From Pyrenochaeta sp. MPI-SDFR-AT-0127 (taxonomy: Eukaryota > Ascomycota > Dothideomycetes > Pleosporales > Cucurbitariaceae): a stretch of DNA of 64,000 nucleotides. The stretch is taken from positions 62,001 to 126,000 of the forward strand of contig JAGTJM010000055.1 of assembly GCA_020747015.1 (NCBI GenBank). The letters are read 5' to 3'. Position 1 is the first letter of the stretch, and each line of letters opens with the position of its first letter. Made by a program: the position numbers and the translations under genes. This document shows positions 47,101 through 57,769 of this stretch, piece after piece. Below the pieces are notes generated by a model. The model had not been told where the DNA came from. It searched no databases and saw only the letters and a list, made by a program, of their open reading frames with translations.

Positions 47101-49331
47101 CGTACACTGACATCTCCTTAGGCCCTTATTTTTGGAAATCTTGTTGAACTCTTGAACGACACTACTGGATCCGACGAGCTTACAGGCCGAGTAGCATTCT
47201 TCTGCCTGATGTTTTTCGTACTTGCCATCGTTGCCTTGCTCTCTCATTCTTGTGGGAAAACAGCATTTGGTATTGTTTCAGAAAATTTGACGCTGCGGGT
47301 TCGAGATGTTTCCTTTCGTACCATTTTACAGCAGGACATTGCCTGGTTTTCAAAACCTGGACACTCACATCATGCACTCATGTCTAGGCTTAACATGGAC
47401 AGTGGAAGTATAAGCGGGCTATCTGGCGTCATTCTTGGAACAGTATTTTCCATTACGACATCTGTCCTAGGTGGGATTGTTCTGGCCCACATTGTGGCCT
47501 GGAAAATTGCCATAGTGTTGCTGGCGGCGGTGCCAGTGATGCTACTCGCGGGGTTCCTACGTCTTCGCATTCTAGCCATGGCAGAAGAGCACCATCAGAC
47601 AGCATACAATGACGCAGCAGCGTTGGCATCAGAGGCAACATCCTCTATGCAAATCATTGCAGCTTTTGGTTTGGAATCTACATTCCGCGACAAATATCGA
47701 GAGGCGATCCGCAAACCATATGAAGAGCACCTGAGGTTCAGCGTGGTTGGCAATATTTTGCTCGCCTTTTCCCTTTCTGTCACTTATTTTGTATACTCAT
47801 TGGCATACTGGTGGTAAGTTGAAAGCCCTGAGCGGATCGTCAGCAGTTGTACCAGCCGCCTTTATGTGCGAGAGCAGATGCTGACAAGTTCTTTATAGGG
47901 GCTCCAAACAAGTTCGCAACGGAAATTACAGCCAACGAGACTTCTTCATCGTGTTGCCTGCGCTTCTTTTTTCTGCCCAAGCCGCCGGTCAACTCTTCAG
48001 CTTAGCACCCGAAGTCTCTCGAGCGAAAACTGCTGCGCAAAGTGTTTTCTCTTTGCACGATGAGAAGCCGACAATTATTACGGACTGTGCCAGTTCGAAT
48101 GCTCAGGTTGCGGCTACTTCAGACGCCTTACTGGCTAATCCTTCGGTCTCTTATGGGACCTTTAACGTAAGAGGCGAGCTCGAATTCCGTAAAGTTAGCC
48201 TATCGTACGAAAGTCGCCCTGACGTCCTCGCGCTGAACAGTGTTTCTTGTAAGTAACTAACCTCCCAGTCCACACAATGAACCTAGGTCATGTGATGCAA
48301 GATCACTCCATGTAACTGTTACACTCTCTATGAGCCGAGACAGATAGCCTAAGGTGCTGTTAGGCTCCTTGCTGAGCGTAATGTTATTTGGCTCCCTTCT
48401 TGTCTTCCACAAGCTCAATTATGTACTTTACTGACTGTACCGCCGCCAATAGTCCTCATAAAGCAGGGTGAATATGTAGCCTTTGTTGGCCGTTCAGGTT
48501 AGTATCCGTGTACTGCTACATCAACACCATATGCTGAGTTCTTACTTCCCATAGGTGCAGGAAAGTCGTCCACAATTCATTTGATTGAAAGGTTCTTCGA
48601 CCCCACTTCCGGACAAGTCTACTTGGATGGCCAAGACATACGCAATGAGGCTGTCCGGAATCACCGGGCTCGTCTTGCGCTTGTGGTAAGTCAGTATTTG
48701 CATACAGAGAGCTACATTTAGCTATTTTCCAGCATTGTCAGCGTTAGAGACGACACTTGCATTCGGTCTTGAAGGTCTCTGCGATTGTTTGCCGTCTTTA
48801 AACATTCATTTGACAGCATGAGCATGACTAACGCTACAACAGGAGCAAGAGCCCGATCTCTTCCCTGGATCAGTCAAATTCAATATTGGTCTCGGTGGCC
48901 GACCCGGGACCGATATTTGCGACGAAGATATTGTTCGAGTCTCCAAAGAATGTGAACTCCATGAGTTCATCATGAGTCTTCCCGAAGGCTACAATACAGA
49001 AGTAGGCGCGCACGGCTCCAAGCTCTCGGGAGGCCAGCGACAACGGCTCGCAATTGCTAGAGCGCTCATACGGGATCCGGAGATACTGCTTCTTGACGAA
49101 GCCACTTCTCAACTAGATGCAAATACCGAGCGGGACATCCGAAAGGCAATTGCCGCTGCCTCCAAAGGTCGCACGACAATCATGATTGCACATCGATTGG
49201 CGAGCGTGCAGCATGCGGACCGTATCTTCGTATTCGACACTGGTCGAATAGTCGAACAAGGAAGGCATGAAGAGCTTGTCGCCATGGGGGGAATATACGC
49301 CGCCATGGTCTCGGCGCAAGAGCTGGATTGA
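44127..49331 (+). CDS. Full-length ABCB-type (MDR-like) ABC transporter of the siderophore locus
   Basis: Eleven exons (44127-44763, 44948-45047, 45106-45768, 45828-46246, 46402-46695, 46816-46982, 47122-47813, 47899-48248, 48453-48497, 48555-48685, 48843-49331) join in phase to 1328 aa, the usual size of a (TMD-NBD)x2 exporter. TMD1 starts near residue 108 (LALGIILAMLAGLPLPLIGVVLG). NBD1 has Walker A GPSGSGKST (about 465), LSGGQKQ (about 576), LLLLDE and the H-loop AHRLAT. TMD2 starts near 735. NBD2 has GRSGAGKSS (about 1120), a VEQEP Q-loop, LSGGQRQ (about 1226), LLLDEATSQLD and AHRLAS. Both ATP sites keep the catalytic Glu and His, so both should hydrolyse. It is divergent from the synthetase gene and shares its iron-site promoter. 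Likely role: export or vesicular transport of the siderophore or a precursor, inferred from context. Confidence 0.88.
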
Positions 49332-51027
49332 ACAAGCAATTCCAAAAAGTTATGCCAATGCACTGAGACGGGTTATCAGTGTCTCGATCTCGAGGATACC
49401 CTACTCGACAAATCTCTCTTACTCTCCCCCCCTCCTCCCCCTCTGTATTTATATATGTCACATAATAGTCTCTCCTTTGTCGCGTACATCGGTACACACC
49501 GTTTTCTCTAGAATCAGAGCACGATACTCAATTATTCTTCACGACATGTGATGAGTAGTGTCAACATGCGTCATTCCACGACCGCATACATAAGGCTAGT
49601 CAATGCAAGCATGATCGCTCGGCTCCATCAGATTTTTCTTTTTCTCAGTGCACTCGACCAAGCACATTCGTATGCAACAACAATCCAAGTGTGGTGAAGC
49701 ACTTGGAAGTTTCTTTCGGCGCAACAAGCCGAATGCGCTCTCATGCTCCAGAACCGTCCCTGCATGTTGAGAAGCTGCGTTACCTGCGCGAAGTGGACCC
49801 TGCATTGTGATGATATGTTCCGGCTTACGCAAGAAAAACAGGAGCAGGCCGCGTTAGCCCGGCGAAGTGTCTTGCACAAAAGACACTGTTCTCGACCTGG
49901 CGACTTCCCACGCATGTGGCTCTTTGGTTCCACGAAATTTCTCAGATGCCGTTCAACTAGTGCAGAAAATATCGGTTGAGCGAGCAGCTTGGTGGTGCGC
50001 TCACGCCTCATTCGTCATCAGCTGCACGAATGTTTGCCGGGATGATGTATGTGTAAGGGATCAGCGGTTGCGGCGTGCTAGCCGAGCGTAGCAACAACGC
50101 CGACAAGCCCTGGATGGATAGATTTATGGTGTTGATGGCGCGCCAATGGCTCCAAAGTTTCAATCTAATCTGATTGATAAAATTTTAATCGCTGATCATC
50201 ACCGACATCGCTCCGAGCTTGTCCCCAGGGTGCCAAGCTGCCACCCAGCCACCATCCCACGCTGACATGCCTTTCATGCAGCAATTGATGCTAGTTAGGA
50301 CAAGCGTTGCGGGGCGATCCAGAAAATTTTACCTGCGTCATGACCGACCCATGCTCGTCCTGAGCCGTTTTCTGGCGGACTTTTCCTGGTCTTCTTATCT
50401 CATCGATCTAATCAGATGATGATCCTCTGTGGGTCTTGATGCCATGACTCCATTAGCAAACCAAAAGATGCGTACCTACGCCATCTTGGAACGGGCCGTC
50501 AGGGTCTAGTTACGAGGGCGCATCGAACCACCCTCTCACGCGTGTTGCAGACTCCCTTGATCGACATGGGTTCGTCGAACGCAAGAACGGAGACCGGGTC
50601 CTCTTGGACCTGGCACGAAAATAGTGGATGCCGTCACTTTTTTCCATAACATTGGGACGGTAGCAGTGCTGATCGTCCAACTACCCAAGAACTCGTTGTC
50701 TTTCTTTCCACTTTACACGATCTTCGCCGCCGAATAACTTACTCTCACATTTCTACTCGGTTCATCGTTATCAGATCGAGTGCAAACGTCATCTGTCCAG
50801 CTGACAGTGTGCTTCGTAACTACAACCAGACACCGCGGAACAACCTCGTGTACAACTCTACAAGGTATATAGTCTTAGAGTCACAGATACGAGTGATAGG
50901 TGCCAATGTACGTACAGTATTTCTCGCCCAGGCGGACAGCCAAACAACATGACGCAATGTTCAGAACATTATACTAACAATATTTTGCTCTCTCAAGCCT
51001 GCAACTTTTGCATCCTAACCGCTCAGT
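49332..51027. promoter_or_regulatory. 3' flank of the ABC gene and promoter of sidA
   Basis: A 1.7-kb gap with no supported gene. It has one exact iron-GATA site 252 bases before the sidA start and weaker relatives (a tgataa core at 50175-50180 and atcagatga near 50413-50421). A pyrimidine-rich stretch follows the ABC stop at about 49422-49441. Confidence 0.65.
50768..50776 (-). promoter_or_regulatory. Iron-responsive GATA site upstream of sidA
   Basis: TTATCAGAT on the plus strand, that is ATCTGATAA on the minus strand: an exact ATCWGATAA match, 252 bases upstream of the sidA start codon. Confidence 0.75.
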
Positions 51028-52724
51028 ATGAGTCCTCACGTCGAGATTTCGTCGAGTTCATCGGATAGCCCTGCGCCTGCGGTGCAGAGGGCGTTCGATG
51101 GCTTTCTCTCGAACAACTTGGACGAAAGTCACTTCCCCGCATTCGAGAACCGATCGCATCTCCGGTATACTCCCGAGGAAGAGCTTCATGATTTGATATG
51201 CGTTGGATTCGGTCCTGCGTCGTTAGCCATCGGCGTGGCTCTCCATGATGCGCTGGACGGCACCGATCCGTCCCTAGTTGATGTTCCTGGTCTTCAGAGT
51301 AGACCACCAAGGGTTGCCTTCCTGGAGAAGCAATCGAAGTTTGCGTGGCATGCGGGTATGCTGTTGCCAGGCGCAAAGATGCAAATCACCTTCATGAAAG
51401 ACATGGCAACGATGAGGAACCCGCGCAGTGAATTTACCTTCATCAACTACTTACATCAGAAGGACCGACTCATCGAGTTTGCCAACTTGAACACGTTCCT
51501 GCCCGCGCGTGTAGAGTACGAAGACTACATGAAGTGGTGCGCAAGCTGGTTCGAAGAGGTGGTGTCGTATGACCAGGAGGTCGTCAGTGTCATGCCAGAG
51601 AAATCGGCCGACGGAGAGATTACTACGTTCAATGTAATCTCACGAAACAACCAGACCGGCCGAACTGAGTCGCGGAGAACGAAGCACGTTGTCATTGCGG
51701 CTGGCGGCAGACCTAACGTGCCCAAGCCTTTCCCTTCGAACCACCCGAAGGTTGTACACTCGTCCAAGTTTTCCTACATCTCCAAGCAGATTCTTCAAGA
51801 CCACAAGGCACCTTACAATGTAGCGGTGGTCGGCAATGGCCAAAGCGCGGCTGAAATTTTCGACTTTCTACATGCAAACTACCCCAACTCTCGGACACGG
51901 CTGTTGATCAAGGGTGGTGCTCTACGACCCAGCGATGACTCGCCTTTGTAAGTTGCCATAGGACCTATGCCAAGAAATGAAGCAACTAATCTCCGTTAGT
52001 GTTAATGAAATCTTTAATCCTGCCCGGGTGGACTGTACGTTCAGTCGGGAGCCAAAGCTACGATCCACAACCCTGGTTGAGGACAAGGGCACAAATTACG
52101 GTGTGGTTCGTCTCAACCTTCTAGAGCACATCTACGAGACACTTTACATGCAGCGCATACGCTACGGAAACTCGCCAGAAGAAGAGACGCAATGGCCACA
52201 TAGAATCATGCCTTACCGACGTGTCGTTGATGTTGAGGATTCGCCAGTTCAAAAGGGTGGCATTCGGTTGCATGTTCAGGATCAGAGCCCGCTGTACTTC
52301 TCCGAGGTTCCTGGCGCGGAAGAGAACAAGGAGGTTCTCGACGTGGACGCAGTTTTCGTGGCCACTGGATATTTCCGTGATCTTCATGAGACACTCCTCA
52401 AGAACGCACGCCACCTTATGCCCGGCGGCGACCTCGAGGGTGCGAAGTGGCAGGTCCAGAGAGATTATCGTGTGAACTTTGAAAACAAGAAGGTCAGCGA
52501 TGAGGCAGGCGTGTGGTTGCAGGGATGCTGTGAGACGACGCATGGTGTGAGTGTTCCACAAAAGCGCTACACGGTCTGAATGAGTACTAACCTCCGGACA
52601 GTTGAGTGATACCCTACTTTCTGTTCTTGCGACCCGAGGAGGAGAAATGGTCCGAGCGATTTTCGAGAAGCCCAACAAGTGGGACAGTGCTGATGTCTTG
52701 GGCGGTTATGAAGAGCGTGCATAG
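51028..52724 (+). CDS. sidA: L-ornithine N5-monooxygenase, first step of hydroxamate siderophore synthesis
   Basis: Three exons (51028-51947, 52000-52546, 52602-52724) give 529 aa, close to the family's usual ~500. It oxidises L-ornithine to N5-hydroxyornithine with FAD, NADPH and O2, the committed step of hydroxamate siderophore synthesis. The FAD fold reads CVGFGPASLAIG (about 60-71). The FLEKQSKFAWHAGMLLPG and MQITFMKDMATMRNPRS segments are highly characteristic of ornithine monooxygenases. The NADPH fold reads VVGNGQSAAEIF (about 266-277), and the ATGY motif is at about 428. The C-terminal exon reads LSDTLLSVLATRGGEM. The enzyme is cytosolic and has no targeting peptide. It shares the iron-GATA motif with the synthetase and transporter promoters. 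Nothing appears broken; the first ~45 residues are the usual variable N-terminus. Confidence 0.95.
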
Positions 52725-53911
52725 TAAACTGGTTGATGGCTTCGAGTACATCAACTATCCAATTTCCATGGAATTTGGCTCGAGGCACCATGGCCCTCTA
52801 ACACTTAATTTGTCCATGGCTGGGGGTTTCCCCGTACGAGGGTAAGGCGTCTAAACGAAGGAGCCTGGCGCATAGCAGAGAGAGGAGCAGAGCAGTAAGC
52901 GCCGTTGCTATTAAACTCTTTTTCTTTCCACACTTTTGACGCTTGATTGTGAAACAAAGGTCTGGGGCTGCTATTCTTGCGCATAATACGTGAGGGGCCG
53001 AGCCACGGACTTGAAGCCGAAAACAATGCGCCCATGGATGGCTGGGTGCTGAACGTCTTCAATGCAACATGATGCAACATGGACCGAGTGCGAGCGACGC
53101 CGTCTCAAAGTCCTTGCTGTGTAGGCCAACGACGAGGGAGGTTGGCGAACAGCAAAGAAATGTTTGCCGTGCTGATTGATGCCTGGCTCCTGTCCCAGTC
53201 CGTGCCAGGTACAACCCAACTGGAGCACGCACCCAGCCTGGCGTGGCTCAGCGGGCTGGCCGTGGCCGTGGCTGCTCACCACACACTGGGGTTGCCCGAC
53301 TTGGTGTCACAGTGAGTCCCTGGAATGGAGACACGGACGGCTAGAAGCGTGAATTGGCCATCAGACAGCAGTGGTGCGGTTGCGTGGGCATGAGAGAGCT
53401 GGACTGCATGTGTGTCTGCGGCTAACCCAATACGGCGAGCCATGGACGCAGCCCAATGGTCAACCACCAACCTCCAGCGCTGACCTCAGAGACCATTTTT
53501 CCCTGCCATCACCTCTCACCCTGTGAATACCTTTTTCCGCGCCGTCAATCGCCGCAGCCTTCCCCCATCTGCTGGCTCCTTGCTGCCGCGACAGCGTGAA
53601 GCAGCCGCCGACGCAAGCAAAGCCTCGTGGCTCGCTCGTCAACAACCCCCGCAGAGCGCCAGACGTGCACCCTTCGCCAGACGCCCGTCGCCTCCCCACC
53701 ACCGGCACCAGCGCGCATTCTCGTCGTTGTGACGCCCTGTGCTTGCCACGCTGCAGTGTCCACGTTGCTGGCCCTCGACGCTGAAGGAGACGTAGGATCG
53801 CAGCGCAATTCGGCATGCCACGCTCGGAATTGACTGCGTCACAGCTGAGTTAGCTGGCTATTTGCGACTCGCTCGCACCTATACCCTCTGTCCACGCACG
53901 CCCTGCCCGCC
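52725..53911. other. Intergenic region, YAK1 promoter and leader
   Basis: About 1.2 kb from the sidA stop to the YAK1-like start codon. The part after 53.4 kb is GC-rich with overlapping short frames on both strands, typical of a long leader of a regulatory kinase gene. No separate gene is supported. Confidence 0.45.
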
Positions 53912-56871
53912 ATGGACCAGCAGTGGACTGCCTACTCCGAAGCGCCGGGTGCGACTCGCCAGGCGCGCTACGCTCCACACAACATGGCTTCCCCTCAGCA
54001 TACCCCTAGAGACGCCAGCGTGCCCGCACAGGTCAAGCAGGAGTCCTACGCATCGCCCACTGGCCCCTCGCGCCAGAGCACAATCCCTATCCAGTCGCCC
54101 AGCGGAACCACTAGCCGCGGCACCGGCTACGATGACGGCGATGGCGATGTAGCCATGGAGGACGCAGACCCGTACAAGCCAAAATACAACAACATGTCGC
54201 GCCCAAACCACCAGCACAGGCACTCGCAGCAGTTTCTACAGCAGGAGGAGAGCGCCGCAGCGCGGAGATACTCGCCTATGAATTTGTCCCCAACATCACC
54301 CTACCCGGGGGGCACACAGCAAGGCGGGCAGAACTACACCAGCTTCTCCCCACAGCCACCTCAGACTCAAAGCAACAGGCAGAGCCCTACGCGGACCAAC
54401 CCCTACATTTCGCCGCCAAACAGCTACTATTCCCCTCCATGTACGTCAAGCACTCGCTGTCTAGCTTTGATCTTAGCGCCCACATACTAATCAGCATACC
54501 TCCAGCATCCCGTCCTCATGCGCCTCAGCTGCCACCCATACAGTCCAACATGAGCCCCGAGAGCTTCTACCCGCAATCTGCGACCGCGCAACTAAATGCC
54601 GTATACAACAGGGAGGCTCGGTCGCCAAGAACATCCACGAACCCGATTCCTCCACAGCTGCCACCCGTCGGGCGTGGACCTGTGCCCAAGTTCGAGAAAG
54701 TCGCGAACACGGCTGATCTACAGCCTGTAATCAATGCTCAGCCTCCATTCCGTCGCGCCAATCCTGAAGGAGGCTTCATTAGTGTAAGTTGCGAATCGTG
54801 TATAGGAAGGTTCCACACTGACAAGGGATGAATAGCCGCTCCAAGCATTGACTGCTCATTTACCCATGACGTACAAGCTGTGCAATTCCGGATTCAACTA
54901 CCAGTCCTCCCGCAATCCACGCCGAGTTCTCACAAAACCAAGTAAAGGGGTGAAGAATGATGGCTACGATAACGAGGATAGCGACTATATTCTCTACGTC
55001 AATGATATTCTTGGTTCTGAAGAATCAGGGCACAAGAATCGTTACCTTATATTAGATGTGCTGGGCCAGGGTACTTTCGGGCAGGTTGTCAAATGCCAAA
55101 ACTTGAAGACGCAAGAGGTGGTTGCGGTTAAGGTTATCAAGAACAGGACAGCCTACTTCAATCAGAGTATGATGGAGGTTTCCGTCCTCGACTTAGTGAG
55201 TCCTTTCAGGAACGCTGTCTGGGCTATGCTAACAAGGCTGCTAGTTGAACAAGCAGATGGACAAGAACGACGACCACCATTTGCTAAGACTTAAAGATAC
55301 CTTCATCCACAGACAACATCTGTGTTTGGTGTTTGAGCTCCTTAGCGTAAATCTGTACGAGTTGATCAAGCAGAACCAGTTCCGAGGACTGTCGACGACC
55401 TTGGTGCGCGTATTCGCTCAGCAGTTGATCAATGGTCTGGCTTTATTAGGAAAGGCGAAGCTCATACATTGCGATCTGAAACCAGAGAATATCCTTCTGA
55501 AGAAGTAAGCCTTCATAACCACGGAAAATGACCCGTCTAACATTACTCTACAGCCTTGAAAGCCCTATCATCAAGATCATAGATTTCGGTTCCGCATGCG
55601 ACGAACGTCAGACGGTCTATACGTACATCCAATCGCGATTTTATCGGTCGCCTGAAGTCTTGCTTGGACTCCCATATTCTGCCGCTATTGACATGTGGTC
55701 ATTGGGTTGCATTGTCGTGGAGCTGTTCCTCGGTCTGCCTCTATTCCCAGGATCGTCTGAATACAACCAAGTCTCGAGGATAACGGAGATGCTCAGTCTA
55801 CCACCGCATTGGATGTTGGAAATGGGCAAACAATCTGGCGAGTTCTATGAGAAGATTCAAGATGAGTATGGCCGGAAACAGTATCGGTTGAAGTCCATGG
55901 AACAGTACTCGAGGGAACATGGAACCAAGGAGCAGCCCAGCAAGAAGTATTTCTCTGCTACAACCCTGCCAGATATCATCAAGAACTACCCAATGCCGCG
56001 AAAGAACATGAAGTCAAGCGAGATCGAGCGAGGTAAGGAACTGGACGAAAACCCTCGTGCTCATGACTAACGCTGTCTAGAAATGGCCAACCGAGCCGCC
56101 TTCATTGATTTCGCCCAAGGGTTGCTAAACCTCAATCCTCTCGAACGATGGACACCTGCTCAAGCAAAACTGCATCCTTTCATTACGCAAGCGAGGTTTA
56201 CCGGTCCATTCGTACCACCCATGACGTTGAAGTCGAGCTCGAGCAGGTCCCCAGCACCAGGTGTACAAGAACAGCAGCGATTCGAGGGCATGAGCAGACA
56301 ACGCCAGCAGGCACAGCAACAAGTTGTGGCAGCACAACAGGCTCAAGCGGCCCAGAACGCAGCGTACGCTAATATGCAAATGAACCAATACGCAGCCGCC
56401 CAAAGCCCGCACGCTCAACCGAACATGTATAACAACATGTACAGTCCAAATCACCAGGGTGCACCACCCCCTTATCCTGCTCAGGCTGCCGCCTACGGCC
56501 AACCGCCAATGGGCATGGCGCAACCGCAGCAGCCCCGACAATACAATCAGCCTCAGAACTTGTACGCGCAAGCAACCACGCGGGCCGGGCGGCAACGGGC
56601 GTCCACAATGGATCAGCAACAGTCGGGGCAGTCTGGGATCCCGCCAGCGCTCCAAAGAGTCATAAGTCATCTGGACCCCAATGCGCCAATCCGATTGCAG
56701 CCATCACCTGCATATTATCCCCCACCTCCAGATGGTGCCCCTGAAAGTGCGGGCAGTGCAAGGAGAAGAGGATCACGAGTAGGTAACTCGAATCGAAATC
56801 ACAACTATGTGCGCAATTTGGAAGACCGGTCTCTGGAGGAGGGGTTCATGACTCAAAATCATTGGCAATGA
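53912..56871 (+). CDS. yak1: DYRK-family protein kinase, YAK1-like
   Basis: Six exons (53912-54440, 54506-54783, 54836-55195, 55245-55504, 55554-56032, 56081-56871) give 898 aa. The N-terminal third is disordered and rich in Ser/Pro/Gln. The kinase domain (about 337-690) has LGQGTFGQVV, AVKVIKN, CDLKPENILL (about 465), DFGSACDE and the activation loop QTVYTYIQSRFYRSPE. The YTY there is the DYRK-type autophosphorylated tyrosine motif, and the CDLKPEN in place of RDLKPEN is usual in Yak1/DYRK enzymes. The C-terminal tail (about 690-898) is Gln/Ala/Pro-rich. In yeast and filamentous fungi Yak1 acts in stress and nutrient signalling opposite PKA and TOR. It is downstream of sidA on the same strand, with its own 1.2-kb leader, so it is probably not part of the siderophore locus. 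Confidence 0.92.
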
Positions 56872-57769
56872 CGGGAGAAGCTGTAGCTGCCCATCTTATC
56901 TTGTTGAAAACATCCGGCGCATTGAGATTGCTTGAGACGGCGAGAGAGCGCAGTAATCGACAAAGCGCTGCCATTTCGATTCTTTTTCGTATCGCTTTCT
57001 CCAGCACTCACAGTCAACATGGGCATCTGCCGCTGTAGACAGGATAACAGCCTCACAGTCGAGGGGTGAGCCGGACTCCTCAGTCGATTGCGGAAGCCAT
57101 ATTCGATGGCAACAGATTGCACAGTGTTATCACAAGCCGTGGCAGTGTTCAACAAACTCGATATCGTCGAATATGATCCTTGGTAAGGCCTAGCACGGCA
57201 CAACAGAGCCAAACAACCACATGACTCAACGGCTCACAGGTGAAATTGTCGCAGGATGTGGTACAGGGGATGTTGTTGGAATGGCGCCAGGCAGCATAAC
57301 GTTAAGCCAGGTATGATTTTTTTTGGTGGATTAGCACAGCATAAATCTTGCGACCTTCTTCCTCTTCTCGAAATGCATCTTTTGGAGAAAGGGTGGCGGA
57401 AGGATGACGGCATGTGTACTTTTAGTAGCGTTCGTATGAATACTGTTGGCTGTGTTATGGCGGCAGCAATGTCAAAGACCTCCCTCCCTCTCTCTTTCTC
57501 TCTCTGATCCATGACAAGTGTATTAACAGCCCAACGTGCTTGTCGGCCTGGTGAGTCAAATCACATGTATGGCACGGCGTAGCGAGCAGGGGATGAATGG
57601 CGGGGCACTAACGCTCGGACGCGCGACGCACACAGTCATTCGCCAAGACCGGTTCGAAATTCAGTTGCGGAAAGTTCAAACAAGGCGGCAGGAACACCCA
57701 ACACGCCACTGTGCCCGCACATATAGCCTCGACCCCTCCGGCAAAACCCTACTCTCGAGCACAGCAACC
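56872..57769. other. Intergenic region between yak1 and eIF3c
   Basis: About 0.9 kb holding the yak1 terminator and the eIF3c promoter. Short open frames (for example 57256-57507) have no domain. A (CT)n-like run is at 57480-57507. Nothing else seen. Confidence 0.45.

Noticed and set aside
49628..50011. 127-codon minus-strand frame after the ABC gene
   Set aside because: Overlapped by frames on the other strand, random-like composition, no domain; likely chance.
50405..50425. Second iron-GATA site upstream of sidA (atcagatga)
   Set aside because: It lacks the final TAA of ATCWGATAA; kept only as a weak relative.
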